Below are positions 38,863 to 47,868 of a stretch of 64,000 nucleotides of DNA, in pieces. The position numbers and the translations under genes are program-made. Numbering within the stretch: the stretch's first letter is position 1; the number at the start of each line of letters is the position of its first letter. The stretch comes from Comamonas terrigena NBRC 13299 (GTDB lineage Bacteria; Pseudomonadota; Gammaproteobacteria; Burkholderiales; Burkholderiaceae_C): contig NZ_AP019749.1 in NCBI RefSeq assembly GCF_006740045.1, positions 2,313,001 through 2,377,000 on the forward strand, in the 5' to 3' direction. The notes under the pieces were generated by a model. The model saw only the letters and a program-made list of their open reading frames with translations. It was not told the origin of the DNA and did no database searches.

Positions 38863-40344
38863 TCACAGCATGCTGTCGACCCGCCGGTCTTGCGCACGCC
38901 CCGCGTAAAAGCGCATCTTCTCGGCATACATGGCCTGGTCGGCCCGGTGCACCACCGCTTCCATGCTGGCCCCCTCCCGCCCGCAGGCATGGCCCATGGC
39001 CAGATGGATGGTCTGCCCGGGGTAGAACTGGTTGTTCAGCTCCAGCAGCGACAGAATGCGCTCCTGCATGGCCTGGGCACCGCGCTCGTCGGTGCCGGGC
39101 AACAGCACCATGAATTCGTCACCGCCGATGCGCGCCGCGCAGGCCGGCGCATCCACCGCCTTGGTCAGCACCTCGCCAATACGGCGCAGCATGGCATCGC
39201 CTGCGGCATGGCCGTGGTCGTCGTTCACGCCCTTGAGACCGTTCATGTCGATGGCAATCACCGACAGCGGCCATGGCCCCTTACGCGACAACCGGTTGAG
39301 CTCTTCCGTATAGAAGGCACGGTTGCGCAACTGGGTCAGCACATCGTGCTTACCCAGGTATTCCAGGTAGGACTCGGCCTTTTTGCGGGCCGTGATGTCC
39401 ACCAGCGACAGCAGCACCAGATCCCAGTTCCGGACATGGCTGTTCATGATGGCGAACTCCATGTGGATGTGCAGCACATCGCCAGTCAGCGAATAGTTCA
39501 CCACCTCACGCTGCTGCACCAGCTTGCCATCCCACAGATCCTGCAACTGCTCGGCAAAGGAATCGTACATCTCGCCCCGGAACACCTGGGACAGGTTGTG
39601 CAGCAGATTGGCCTTGCTGCTGGCGCCGAACATCTCCAGTGTCTGCTGATTGACGTCGATCACGCGGATTTCCTGCATGCAGCGGGTGACGAACTCAGGG
39701 TGCACCTTCAAGAACGTACGGAAGTCGCGGATGCCGCGCTCGCGCACCTCGTCCAGCAGTTGCTTGACCGCGCTGAAGTCTTCCACCCACAGCGAGACCG
39801 GGGAGTGGGCAAACAAATCCCGCGCGTACTGTTCGCTGGCCTGCAGACGCTGCGTGCTCATCACCTCGGCGGTGATGTCTTCCAGCGACACCAGCACACG
39901 GCTCCAGCTGTCTTCATATCCGGGCAGCACGCGAAAACGCACCTGAATGTCCATGCGCCGGCCATCCAGCGCGTAGTTCACCGAGCGGTTGGCGAAGCTC
40001 AGCTGCCCGTCCCACAGGGCCAGCAGCTCGGCGACGATGCTGTCGTGCATATCGCCGCGGAACACCTCATCCAGGCGATTTTGCAGCGTGGCCTGGTCAG
40101 GGGCCTTGAAAAGCTCCAGCGTGTACTGGTTGACGCGCAGCACCTGGAAGCACTGGCTGCATTGCTGCACGCGCCGGGAGTCCTCGCGGAAAAACTGCTG
40201 CAAATCGGTGACGCCTGCTGCGCGCCATTGCGCGAACAACTGCTTGAGCCCGCTGTAATCCTCCATCCACAGGGATATGGGGGCGAGGTCAAACATGTCC
40301 TCAAAATCCAGGCCGCTCGCGAGAGAATTGGTCACCACTAACAC
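38863..40344 (-). CDS. Diguanylate cyclase with duplicated PAS-type sensor
   Basis: Makes the second messenger c-di-GMP. The 493 residues contain two repeated sensor modules (about 1-155 and 160-320). Each starts with a PhiSLWxEDxS motif (APISLWMEDYSGLKQL, SPVSLWVEDFSAVKQL) and ends with LVSLEDIT or LLSLVDIT. A GGDEF domain follows (about 325-480) with the active-site motif RIGGDEF near 405 and DVLTQLRNRAFY. The residues before GGDEF (VDAPACAA) lack the RxxD inhibitory site. No membrane segment or signal peptide, so it is cytosolic. Ligand unknown. Confidence 0.9.
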   Translation of the reverse strand: MLVVTNSLASGLDFEDMFDLAPISLWMEDYSGLKQLFAQWRAAGVTDLQQFFREDSRRVQQCSQCFQVLRVNQYTLELFKAPDQATLQNRLDEVFRGDMHDSIVAELLALWDGQLSFANRSVNYALDGRRMDIQVRFRVLPGYEDSWSRVLVSLEDITAEVMSTQRLQASEQYARDLFAHSPVSLWVEDFSAVKQLLDEVRERGIRDFRTFLKVHPEFVTRCMQEIRVIDVNQQTLEMFGASSKANLLHNLSQVFRGEMYDSFAEQLQDLWDGKLVQQREVVNYSLTGDVLHIHMEFAIMNSHVRNWDLVLLSLVDITARKKAESYLEYLGKHDVLTQLRNRAFYTEELNRLSRKGPWPLSVIAIDMNGLKGVNDDHGHAAGDAMLRRIGEVLTKAVDAPACAARIGGDEFMVLLPGTDERGAQAMQERILSLLELNNQFYPGQTIHLAMGHACGREGASMEAVVHRADQAMYAEKMRFYAGRAQDRRVDSML

Positions 40345-40625
40345 CTCCGTGCGCGATTATTGCTTACCGCGCTGGGTGCACATTCCTCTTCTCTACCGGT
40401 TGTAAGTTTTTGTGAGAATTTCGTGCGCGCCACGCGACAGCTCCGTACAGCTGGCGCTGTGCAGACCCCGGGTTGGCGAGATTTTCCAGCGGACCTCGAC
40501 TGCAACACGCTATCGCCTGCCTACCTGCGGGTTGGGCTCGCAGGCCTGCACGTATTCACGCCGCGCAACAAGCCCGCCCCCCACCCTATGGCGGCGTGGC
40601 CTGCCGCACCGGCACGGATTTCGGG

Positions 40626-41615
40626 CTAGCGGTCCGTGCGCGGCCAGCCCATCAATTCCAGCATCAGACTGGTGCGCGCCTTCACGGCAGACAAGGCGCT
40701 GACACGGCTGTCATCGGCGTCTTCGGCCTGCACAATGCGCCCGCGCTCGCAACGCGTGCTGCGGCGTACCGCCAGGCCCCGGCTTTGCGCCACTTCGAGT
40801 GCGGCATCCAACGCCTGGTGGGTGGTGCCGTTGCCTGTGCCGGCCACCACCAGCCCGCGCACGCCAGCGCTGCACAGCGCCTGGACCACCGCCTGCATCA
40901 CCGGCCCGCTGCAGCCTGCATGACTAACCAGGATTTCCACCTGAGGCCATTCGGCAGGCGGGCGCAGCGCGCCCACCGGCGGAATCTTCGGCGCCGACAG
41001 AGCGGCCCCGTCCACGGCGCCGGCCCAGCGTACCCGCCCCTCTTCCACCCAGCCCTGCGGGCCCCTGTCACCGCCGTCAAATGCGTCCACCCGGTAGGGA
41101 TGCACCTTGCGCACCTGGCGGGCACTGAACACCAGCCCGGCCATCACGGCCAGCACGCCGCGCCCGGCCGCATGGACATCGGCTGTGCAAATCACAGCAT
41201 CCCGCAGATTGCCAGGCCCATCGGCCGAAATGGCACTGGCCGGACGCATGGCACAGGTCAGCACCACGGGTTTGGCTGGCTGCAGCACACACTGCAAGAA
41301 CCAGGCGGTTTCTTCCAGGGTATCGGTGCCGTGGGTGATGACAATGCCCCCCACATCGGCACGCTCCAGCAATTGGCTGCAGCGCACTGCCAGCGCATGC
41401 CAGGTGGTGTGGTCCATGTCCTTGCTGTCCAGCTGGGCCACTTGTTCGGCCTGCAGTGGTGCTTTTGCAACGCGTTCCAGGTCGGGCACCGCCTGCAGCA
41501 GTTGCGCCACACCCAGCTGTGCCGGACGGTAGCCCACATGGGCCCCCGCAGAGTCCGCGACCCCGGCAATCGTGCCGCCGGTCCCCAGAATGACGATGGT
41601 TTTGCCACTTTCCAC
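40626..41615 (-). CDS. L-asparaginase
   Basis: Hydrolyses asparagine to aspartate and ammonia. 329 residues with both type I/II asparaginase catalytic signatures: [12 protein letters not shown] (residues 7-18, nucleophile Thr) and [17 protein letters not shown] (about 92-108). No signal peptide, so probably cytoplasmic. The start is the ATG at 41615 ([10 protein letters not shown]). It is divergent from lexA, and the LexA boxes at 41633-41667 lie only 17 bp from its start codon, so it may be under SOS control as well. Confidence 0.92.
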   Translation of the reverse strand: MESGKTIVILGTGGTIAGVADSAGAHVGYRPAQLGVAQLLQAVPDLERVAKAPLQAEQVAQLDSKDMDHTTWHALAVRCSQLLERADVGGIVITHGTDTLEETAWFLQCVLQPAKPVVLTCAMRPASAISADGPGNLRDAVICTADVHAAGRGVLAVMAGLVFSARQVRKVHPYRVDAFDGGDRGPQGWVEEGRVRWAGAVDGAALSAPKIPPVGALRPPAEWPQVEILVSHAGCSGPVMQAVVQALCSAGVRGLVVAGTGNGTTHQALDAALEVAQSRGLAVRRSTRCERGRIVQAEDADDSRVSALSAVKARTSLMLELMGWPRTDR

Positions 41616-41632
41616 TTGCAGTCCTTTGCAAA

Positions 41633-41667
41633 CTGGTCAAAAATACAGGTACTGGATGAACGCACAG
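41633..41667. promoter_or_regulatory. Two tandem LexA boxes between the asparaginase gene and lexA
   Basis: CTGGTCAAAAATACAG (41633-41648) and CTGGATGAACGCACAG (41652-41667) both fit CTG-N10-CAG and are three bases apart (19 bp centre to centre). They lie 29 bp before the lexA start. Paired boxes are usual for lexA autoregulation and give cooperative repression. Confidence 0.85.
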
Positions 41668-41696
41668 TATTCATCCCCATTGATCGAGGAATGCCC

Positions 41697-42368
41697 ATGG
41701 ACCACCCCAAGCTCACCCCCCGGCAGCAGCAGATTCTGGATCTGATCCAGTCTGCCATCAGCCGCACTGGCGCGCCCCCAACCCGGGCCGAGATCGCCAG
41801 CACGCTGGGTTTCAAGTCGGCCAATGCCTCGGAGGAACACCTCAAGGCCCTGGCCCGCAAGGGCGTGATCGAGCTGGTCAGCGGCACTTCGCGCGGCATC
41901 CGCCTGTGCGTGGACACCGTGCGCAGCATCAACGCAGCCCGCGGCAACGTCTTTGCCCTGCCTCTTACCGCCATGCAGCCGCTGCTGCTGCCGCTGGTGG
42001 GCCGTGTCGCTGCAGGCTCGCCCATTCTGGCCCAAGAACACATCGACCAGACCTATTCGGTGGAAGCCAGCATGTTCGCCCACAAGCCCGACTACCTGCT
42101 GAAGGTGCGCGGCATGTCCATGCGGGACGCCGGCATCCTGGACGGCGACCTGCTGGCCGTGCAGTCCACCCATGAGGCCCGCAACGGCCAGATCGTCGTG
42201 GCCCGCCTGGGTGATGACGTCACCGTCAAGCGCCTGCGCCGCACCGGCTCGCAGATCGAACTGCTGCCAGAAAACCCCGACTACCCCGTCATCCAGGTCA
42301 ATCCCGAGGAGCCCTTCGCCATCGAAGGGCTGGCCGTGGGCCTGATCCGCAACTCGGCGCACATGTAG
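41697..42368 (+). CDS. lexA: LexA repressor
   Basis: Represses SOS genes and cleaves itself when RecA filaments form on single-stranded DNA. 223 residues: an N-terminal winged helix ([42 protein letters not shown]), the cleavage site Ala-Gly in GRVAAGSPI (about 100-108), the catalytic Ser in [13 protein letters not shown] (about 139) and the catalytic Lys in DDVTVKRL (about 177). The start is taken at 41697, six bases after GAGGA; an ATG two codons upstream sits directly on that site. Presumed regulator of imuA-imuB-dnaE2 at 9821. Confidence 0.96.
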   Translation: MDHPKLTPRQQQILDLIQSAISRTGAPPTRAEIASTLGFKSANASEEHLKALARKGVIELVSGTSRGIRLCVDTVRSINAARGNVFALPLTAMQPLLLPLVGRVAAGSPILAQEHIDQTYSVEASMFAHKPDYLLKVRGMSMRDAGILDGDLLAVQSTHEARNGQIVVARLGDDVTVKRLRRTGSQIELLPENPDYPVIQVNPEEPFAIEGLAVGLIRNSAHM

Positions 42369-42595
42369 CGCACGGCCCTTCTACCGGGCTTCCAGTGGCG
42401 CGCTCAGCGTTGCCACCCAGGCCCTTGACCGCGGAAGCGCCGCCCAGCCGCTTCCGCCACCACCACGGTTCTGTACTGCGGCCTGCGCGGCCGTGCGGGG
42501 CCGTTTTGCCCAGAATTTGTCTCTCCGATCAGGTGTGTGCAGCCTGAGGGAGTAGGTTTGCCCGGAAAACTGCACAACAGAAAGCGAGCTCCCCC

Positions 42596-42901
42596 ATGCG
42601 CCTGTTCACCACCTCCAGCACCCCGGTCGGCTTTACCCTCACTGCCCCCTTGTCCATGCCGATCCAGCGCCATCCGGGCCTGCGCGCCCATCGTGCGGCA
42701 GCGTCTGCTGGCACAAACGCAGCATCCGCCGCCAGTGCCAACGACAGCCGCTATTTCAGCGTGGCCATGGACGACAAGGTGCGCGTCCTGCGTCGCGACG
42801 TGGGCGACCGCGCCCGCATGGTGCTCAGCGGTCGCATGGCCGATGTCTGCGCCGCCCTGGAAAACATGAGCCGCGCCGAAACGGTGTCCTTGGCTGGCTG
42901 A
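42596..42901 (+). CDS. Hypothetical protein, 101 aa
   Basis: Unrecognised small protein. The N-terminal half ([20 protein letters not shown]...) is low in complexity and rich in Ala/Ser. The C-terminal half looks folded ([39 protein letters not shown]). AAAGCGAG lies upstream of the ATG. Codon composition fits its neighbours. Between lexA and pdxH; it could be cotranscribed with either or neither. No signal peptide or membrane helix is clear. Confidence 0.6.
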   Translation: MRLFTTSSTPVGFTLTAPLSMPIQRHPGLRAHRAAASAGTNAASAASANDSRYFSVAMDDKVRVLRRDVGDRARMVLSGRMADVCAALENMSRAETVSLAG

Positions 42902-43196
42902 GCCATGCCGCCCGGCGCCGCCATACGCGGCCCGTGTGCGGCACCAGATCCTGCGCAGGGAGAATTGCAGCGTCCGAACTTGCCAGGCCTGCGCGCGCAA
43001 GGGGCGCAATCCCGGAACATCTGGCAGTCCGGCGGACTGCCCCCGTACTGCAGCGCATGCACCACGGCAACCGGCTTCAGGCTCGCCTACACGCCATCTG
43101 CCCCTGGCCGCACCGCCCTGTTCTCGTCTGTCACAGCAGGCAGCACACGGCCTGCACAAATACCGCACTGCTGCACGCAGAGGGCACAATGGCGGC

Positions 43197-43859
43197 ATGA
43201 GCCAGATTTCTGCCCACATCGCCGACCTGCGCAAGAGCTACGAGCGCGCAGAACTCAATGAAGACGCATCCAAAGCGGATCCCCTGGCACAGTTCGACCA
43301 GTGGCTGCAGGAAGCCGTGAGCGCGCAAGTGGCAGAGCCCAATGCCATGACCGTGGCCACGGTAGGCAACGATCTGCGCCCCAGCACACGCATCGTGCTC
43401 ATCAAGGGCTATGACGCACGCGGCATCGTCTGGTACACCAATTACGACAGCCGCAAAGGCAACGAGCTGGCGGGCAACCCGTTTGCAGCACTGCAGTTCC
43501 ACTGGGTAGAGCTGGAGCGCGTGGTCCGCATCGAAGGCCGGGTCGAACGCGTCAGCGACGAGGAAAGCGACACCTACTTCCACAGCCGCCCGCTGGACTC
43601 CCGCATCGGCGCCTGGGCCAGCCCGCAAAGCCAGGTCATATCCAGCCGCAGCGTGCTGGTGGCCAACGCCGCCAAATATGGCGCCCAGTTCCTGCTCAAG
43701 CCTCCGCGCCCCCCGCACTGGGGCGGCTTCCGTCTGGTGCCCGACCGCTGGGAATTCTGGCAGGGCCGCAAGAGCCGCTTGCACGACCGTCTGCGTTACC
43801 GCACCGAAAGCGGGCCAGACGACAGCCAGGTTTGGGTACGTGAACGACTTGCGCCCTGA
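43197..43859 (+). CDS. pdxH: Pyridoxamine 5'-phosphate oxidase
   Basis: FMN enzyme making pyridoxal 5'-phosphate. The 220 residues show [27 protein letters not shown] at the start, [41 protein letters not shown] (FMN and substrate binding, about 43-85), and the C-terminal [25 protein letters not shown]. The start is the ATG at 43197 ([11 protein letters not shown]); a longer frame to 42936 overlaps noncoding sequence. Terminator downstream. Confidence 0.96.
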   Translation: MSQISAHIADLRKSYERAELNEDASKADPLAQFDQWLQEAVSAQVAEPNAMTVATVGNDLRPSTRIVLIKGYDARGIVWYTNYDSRKGNELAGNPFAALQFHWVELERVVRIEGRVERVSDEESDTYFHSRPLDSRIGAWASPQSQVISSRSVLVANAAKYGAQFLLKPPRPPHWGGFRLVPDRWEFWQGRKSRLHDRLRYRTESGPDDSQVWVRERLAP

Positions 43860-43897
43860 ATAGCGCTTTTTGAACGAAAACCGCTCAAGTCCCCGCA

Positions 43898-43930
43898 GCG
43901 TACGCCGATACAACACATATCGGTGTACGC
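43898..43930. repeat. Inverted repeat after pdxH
   Basis: GCGTACGCCGATA and TATCGGTGTACGC form a 13-bp stem with one G-T mismatch around CAACACA. No T run follows. It may be an RNA 3'-end structure or an operator; nothing more can be said. Confidence 0.4.
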
Positions 43931-43952
43931 GCCAAGTCTAGGCGGTGCGCCC

Positions 43953-43985
43953 AAGCCCCGGCGCTCGCGCAGCCGGGGCTTTTTC
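43953..43985 (+). terminator. Terminator after pdxH
   Basis: AAGCCCCGGC and GCCGGGGCTT form a ten-pair stem around an eight-base loop, followed by TTTTC, about 95 bp past the pdxH stop. Confidence 0.85.
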
Positions 43986-44299
43986 TATGTCCCAGACGCG
44001 GCCCCTGGGCTGTAGCGCATAGGCATCGCGGGACACTGGGCAGCGTCTCAGCCCCTCCCGCGCCCTTGCACCGCCAGCGGGTGCATTGCCTCGCGCCATG
44101 TCCCACGGCCTCGCATCAGTACTGCCTGCAGGCTGTCTGCTGCATACGCCCCATACAACGCAGCAAACCCTGGAAGCCCGCTGCGACCAAGGCCATGGGA
44201 GCGAACGCGCCCCCGATATGTGTGCCCCCGATGTGTCGCAGCCTCACCAATAGCACAGCAGCCCCGCTGTGCCGCACGGTGCAGGCTCACCGCGGTGAC
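43986..44299. other. Noncoding stretch between pdxH and the AEC transporter
   Basis: Both flanking genes end here (convergent). I see no gene, strong hairpin or repeat in these 314 bases. Confidence 0.5.
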
Positions 44300-45250
44300 C
44301 TAGGCCCAGCGCTGCAACACCGTCAGCACCACCGGCAGCGTGACCAGGGCCAGCGCGGTGGAAACCGCAATGCTGGCCGTGACTTCGTCCTCCCCCACTT
44401 CATAGCGCTGAGTAAACAGAAACACATTGGCGCCCACGGGCAAGGCCGCAGCCAGCGCCATGGCGGCCATCGCCGGGCCGCGCAGACCCAGCAACCAGGC
44501 ACAGCCCAGGAATACGGCGGGGTGCACCACAGTCTTCACCACGGCAATGCGCAGCGCAGCACTCAGGTTACCCCGTACCCGGCCATAGGCCAGCGTCACC
44601 CCCACCAGCAGCAGCGACATGGGGCCCAGCGCCTGCCCCATCAACTGCAGCGGCGTATCCACTACCTCGGGCACAGACAAACCGGTCTGGGCGTAGAGCA
44701 CCCCGGCAATGATGGGCAGCGGAATCGGGTGCAGGATGCTGTTCTTCACCGCCTGGGCAATCGTGCGGCCCATGCCGCGCGCATCCGCTTGGCCTGCACG
44801 GCTGGCCTGGCGCGCGGCGGCCAGTTCAAAAATGATGGTGCCGCTGGTCAGCAGCACCAGGGCGTGCACCGAAATCAGGGTGAACAGCGTGACCAGACCC
44901 TGCTCGCCATAGGCCAGGCTCATCAGCGGGATACCGATCATCACCGTGTTGCTGAAGGTATTGGCCAGTGCGCGTGCTGCACCCAGCGTGGTGAAGCCCT
45001 GCACCAGCATGGTCACGGCGAACACCAGGGCCACGGCCAGAAAGTACACCCCGATGGGGGCAAAGTCCAGGTCCGTCAGCTTCACCTGCATCATGGTGCG
45101 AAACAGCAGCGCCGGCGTCAGCACATAGAACACCAGATTCGACAGATCCCGTACGGCAGCGTGGCGCACCCACTGCAGCTTGGCCAGGCAGATGCCCAGG
45201 CCAATCATCAAAATCACAGGCAACAGGGCAGAGAAAGCGGGAGAGTTCAC
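44300..45250 (-). CDS. AEC (auxin efflux carrier) family transporter
   Basis: Inner-membrane carrier of 316 residues with about ten hydrophobic helices (FSALLPVILMIGLGICLA, PIGVYFLAVALVFAVTMLVQGF, PMSLLLVGVTLAYG, TASIAVSTALALVTLPVVLTVL) and the family motif FSNTVMIGIPLM (about 105). AEC proteins in bacteria export or take up small carboxylates; the substrate cannot be told. The start is set at GTG 45250 (VNSPAFSALLPVI), with AGGAA upstream. The open frame continues to 45409 through the heptamer repeat, but that part is not family-like. Confidence 0.88.
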   Translation of the reverse strand: MNSPAFSALLPVILMIGLGICLAKLQWVRHAAVRDLSNLVFYVLTPALLFRTMMQVKLTDLDFAPIGVYFLAVALVFAVTMLVQGFTTLGAARALANTFSNTVMIGIPLMSLAYGEQGLVTLFTLISVHALVLLTSGTIIFELAAARQASRAGQADARGMGRTIAQAVKNSILHPIPLPIIAGVLYAQTGLSVPEVVDTPLQLMGQALGPMSLLLVGVTLAYGRVRGNLSAALRIAVVKTVVHPAVFLGCAWLLGLRGPAMAAMALAAALPVGANVFLFTQRYEVGEDEVTASIAVSTALALVTLPVVLTVLQRWA

Positions 45251-45371
45251 CAAAGATTCCTGAAAAACAACGCAGCAGCGCCCTGCCGAAGACCGCCAGG
45301 ACCTGCACAGCACCTTCACCGCATCCGCACAAAGCGTGCCGGCCCAGCGTTCCGCAAAGTCGCAGTCTTCC

Positions 45372-45420
45372 CACGGGGCACGGGGCACGGGGCACGGGGC
45401 ACGGGGCACGGGGCACGGGC
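45372..45420. repeat. Heptanucleotide tandem repeat (CACGGGG), about 7 copies
   Basis: Six exact copies of CACGGGG and a seventh ending in C run from 45372 to 45420. The array is about 120 bp upstream of the AEC transporter start (minus) and 270 bp upstream of the TonB receptor start (plus). Such arrays change copy number by slipped replication and can alter promoter spacing. Seven is not a multiple of three, so in a translated frame it would switch frames. Confidence 0.9.
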
Positions 45421-45585
45421 AACGCTACGGGGCTTGTGCTGCGGCCCGCATGATAGGCCACGGCAATCCCCTGCGAAGGCAGGATGCTTCGGGATCTGCA
45501 ACGTTCTCGGCATCCGGGGGGGCCGCGACTTCCCCGGACAGCCACAGCGACTTTGGCGACCTTACCGCCCAAACTGCGCATCATT

Positions 45586-45604
45586 CCTATTTATAATCAT
45601 TGTT
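45586..45604. promoter_or_regulatory. Candidate Fur box upstream of the TonB receptor
   Basis: CCTATTTATAATCATTGTT has a good right half (ATAATCATT) compared with the Fur consensus GATAATGATAATCATTATC, and a poor left half. It lies about 90 bp before the ATG in a locally AT-rich stretch that could hold the -10 element. Iron control of the receptor would be expected. Confidence 0.5.
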
Positions 45605-45693
45605 GAGTTTTGTCACCAACCCTCTTTCTGCCGTGCCGCCGCCTGCCCTGCTGACCACAGCGGCCTGAACGCAGCCTCTCCCCCTTCTCTTTC

Positions 45694-47850
45694 ATGTCCT
45701 CTCCCCAATCCCCCCGCACGGCCGGTGTGCGCTGTGCCGTGGCCGCTGCGGCCGCACTGGCCTGCCTGCCCGCCGCCGTCTACGCCCAATCCGCCGAACC
45801 TGTGGTGTCCACGCTGGACTCGGTCACCGTCACCGGCAACTGGCTGGACAACCCCAACCAGGAAAAGGTGCTGGAGCATGCCGGCGCCCGCACCATCGTC
45901 GACCAGCAACGCATCGAGGAAAGCGGTTCGGCCAGCGTGCGTGATGTGCTGCGCCTGGTGCCCGGCGTGCAGGTACAGGACAGCAACGGCACGGGTGGCA
46001 GCGACGTTTCGCTGAACATCGGCGTGCGCGGCTTGACCTCGCGCCTGTCGCCCCGCTCCTATGTGCTGATGGATGGCGTGCCCGTCTCCTACGCGCCCTA
46101 TGGCCAGCCCCAGCTGTCGCTGGCACCGGTATCGCTGGGCAACCTCAGCTCCGTGGACGTGATTCGCGGGGCAGGCTCGGTGCGCTTCGGCCCGCAGAAT
46201 GTGGGCGGCATCATCAACTTCGTCACCCGCGCCATTCCCAAGGAATTCGAGGCCGATGCCAGCGTGGGCGCCGAGTTCTACAGCCACGGCGGCAATGTCA
46301 AGACCACGCCCAGTCTGTTTGTGGGCGGCACCAACGCGGCCGGCCTGGGCGGCGCGCTGCTGTACTCGGGCACGCACGGCAGCGGCTGGCGCGCGGGCAA
46401 TGACAAGACCGACATCGACGATGTGCTGCTCAAGGGCAGCTACCGCCTGACGGGCCAGGACAACCTGAGCGCCTCGCTGCACCACTTTGAAGGCAAGGGC
46501 CGCATGCCCGGCGGCCTGACCACGGCGCAGTACGCGGCCGACCCCTTCCAGAGCACGCGCAGCTACGACCAGTTCACCGGCCGCCGTACCGACGGCTCGC
46601 TCAAGTACACCCACAACGACGGCCGCAACAACGTCGAAGTGCTGGCCTATTACGTGGATTCCTTCCGCGGCAGCTACATCGAGCAGGAAAGCGGCAGCCA
46701 GCGCCGCCTGACCGCAGCCCCCCGCAACTACAACTACCTGGGCCTGGAGCCGCGCTATTCGCGCATCTTTGAAACCGGCTCGGTGGTGCAGGAAGTCAGC
46801 GTGGGCTACCGCTACCTGAAGGAAAAGAGCTCCGAAGTGGCGCTGCGCACGGCCTACTACACGCCGGGCACCGAAGGCAATGCCATGGACCTGCCCATGA
46901 ATGCCTACCAAAACAGCCATGGCGGCACCACGGCGCATGCCTTCTATATCGACGACCGCATCGATATCGGCAACTGGACCATCACGCCCGGTGTGCGCTT
47001 CGAGCGCATCCGTTCCTTCAACCACGTGAAAAACCTGGGCGCGGGCGGTGTGGTGACCAGTGCCATCACCCCCGAATCCGAGGCCGACGAATGGCTGCCC
47101 ACCCTGTCCGTGCTCTACCGCATGAACGACCACTGGTCCGTGTTTGCCAACGCTGGCAAGTCCTTCGGGCCACAGCAGTATGCGCAGCTGGCACAAAGCG
47201 ACCGCGGCCTGCACCCCGAATCGGCCAAGACCTATGAGATCGGCACACACTTCCAGGGCGAGCAATGGGGCGGCGAGCTGACGCTGTTCAACATCGACTT
47301 CGACAAGGAACTGCTGCTGACCCGCGTCGGCGTCGACGGCATCTGGACCGACCTGGGCGCCACCCGCCACCGCGGCCTGGAATCGGCCCTGCGCTATGAC
47401 TTCGGCAAGGCCTTCCCCGCCCTCAAGGGCCTGTCCGCTGGCATGACCTACACCTACACGCAAGCCTCTTCGCAGGCCGGCGACTTTGCGGGCAAGGATC
47501 TGCCGCTGTACTCGCGCCACACGGCGTCGCTGTCGGCACGCTACAGCGTGGACCGCTGGACCTTCAACGCCGACCTGAACGCGCAGTCCAAGCAGCGCTC
47601 TCCCGGATCGGGCACGCAGTACGTGACGCAGGAAGACGCCTCCGGCCGCCTGGGCGATGTGCCAGGCTACGCCACCGTCAACCTGCGCACCGGCTACCAG
47701 ATGGGCAAGGAAGCCCACAACCTGCGCCTGGCCGTGGGGATCAAGAACCTGTTCGACCGCCGCTACTACCTGCGCTCCACCGACAACAACGGTGGCAAGT
47801 ACGTCGGCATGCCCCGCACGCTGTACGTGCAGGCCACGCTGCCGTTCTAA
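45694..47850 (+). CDS. TonB-dependent outer-membrane receptor (ferric siderophore type)
   Basis: Imports a ferric chelate across the outer membrane. 718 residues: a signal peptide (AVAAAAALACLPAAVYA), plug domain (VTVTGNWLDNPNQEKVLEHAGARTI, RDVLRLVPGVQVQDSNG, VLMDGVPVSYAPYGQPQ, VDVIRGAGSVRFGPQNVGGIINFVTR) and a 22-strand barrel ending in the C-terminal aromatic signal ...QATLPF. The plug resembles FecA-type receptors, but no FecIR sigma/anti-sigma pair is here. Followed at 18 bp by a PepSY membrane protein, a common partner of siderophore receptors. Confidence 0.9.
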   Translation: MSSPQSPRTAGVRCAVAAAAALACLPAAVYAQSAEPVVSTLDSVTVTGNWLDNPNQEKVLEHAGARTIVDQQRIEESGSASVRDVLRLVPGVQVQDSNGTGGSDVSLNIGVRGLTSRLSPRSYVLMDGVPVSYAPYGQPQLSLAPVSLGNLSSVDVIRGAGSVRFGPQNVGGIINFVTRAIPKEFEADASVGAEFYSHGGNVKTTPSLFVGGTNAAGLGGALLYSGTHGSGWRAGNDKTDIDDVLLKGSYRLTGQDNLSASLHHFEGKGRMPGGLTTAQYAADPFQSTRSYDQFTGRRTDGSLKYTHNDGRNNVEVLAYYVDSFRGSYIEQESGSQRRLTAAPRNYNYLGLEPRYSRIFETGSVVQEVSVGYRYLKEKSSEVALRTAYYTPGTEGNAMDLPMNAYQNSHGGTTAHAFYIDDRIDIGNWTITPGVRFERIRSFNHVKNLGAGGVVTSAITPESEADEWLPTLSVLYRMNDHWSVFANAGKSFGPQQYAQLAQSDRGLHPESAKTYEIGTHFQGEQWGGELTLFNIDFDKELLLTRVGVDGIWTDLGATRHRGLESALRYDFGKAFPALKGLSAGMTYTYTQASSQAGDFAGKDLPLYSRHTASLSARYSVDRWTFNADLNAQSKQRSPGSGTQYVTQEDASGRLGDVPGYATVNLRTGYQMGKEAHNLRLAVGIKNLFDRRYYLRSTDNNGGKYVGMPRTLYVQATLPF

Positions 47851-47868
47851 ACCAGGGCCGCTGCAAGC

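Noticed and set aside
45372..45420. CRISPR-like direct repeats
   Set aside because: The unit is 7 bp with no spacers and no cas genes; it is a simple tandem repeat.
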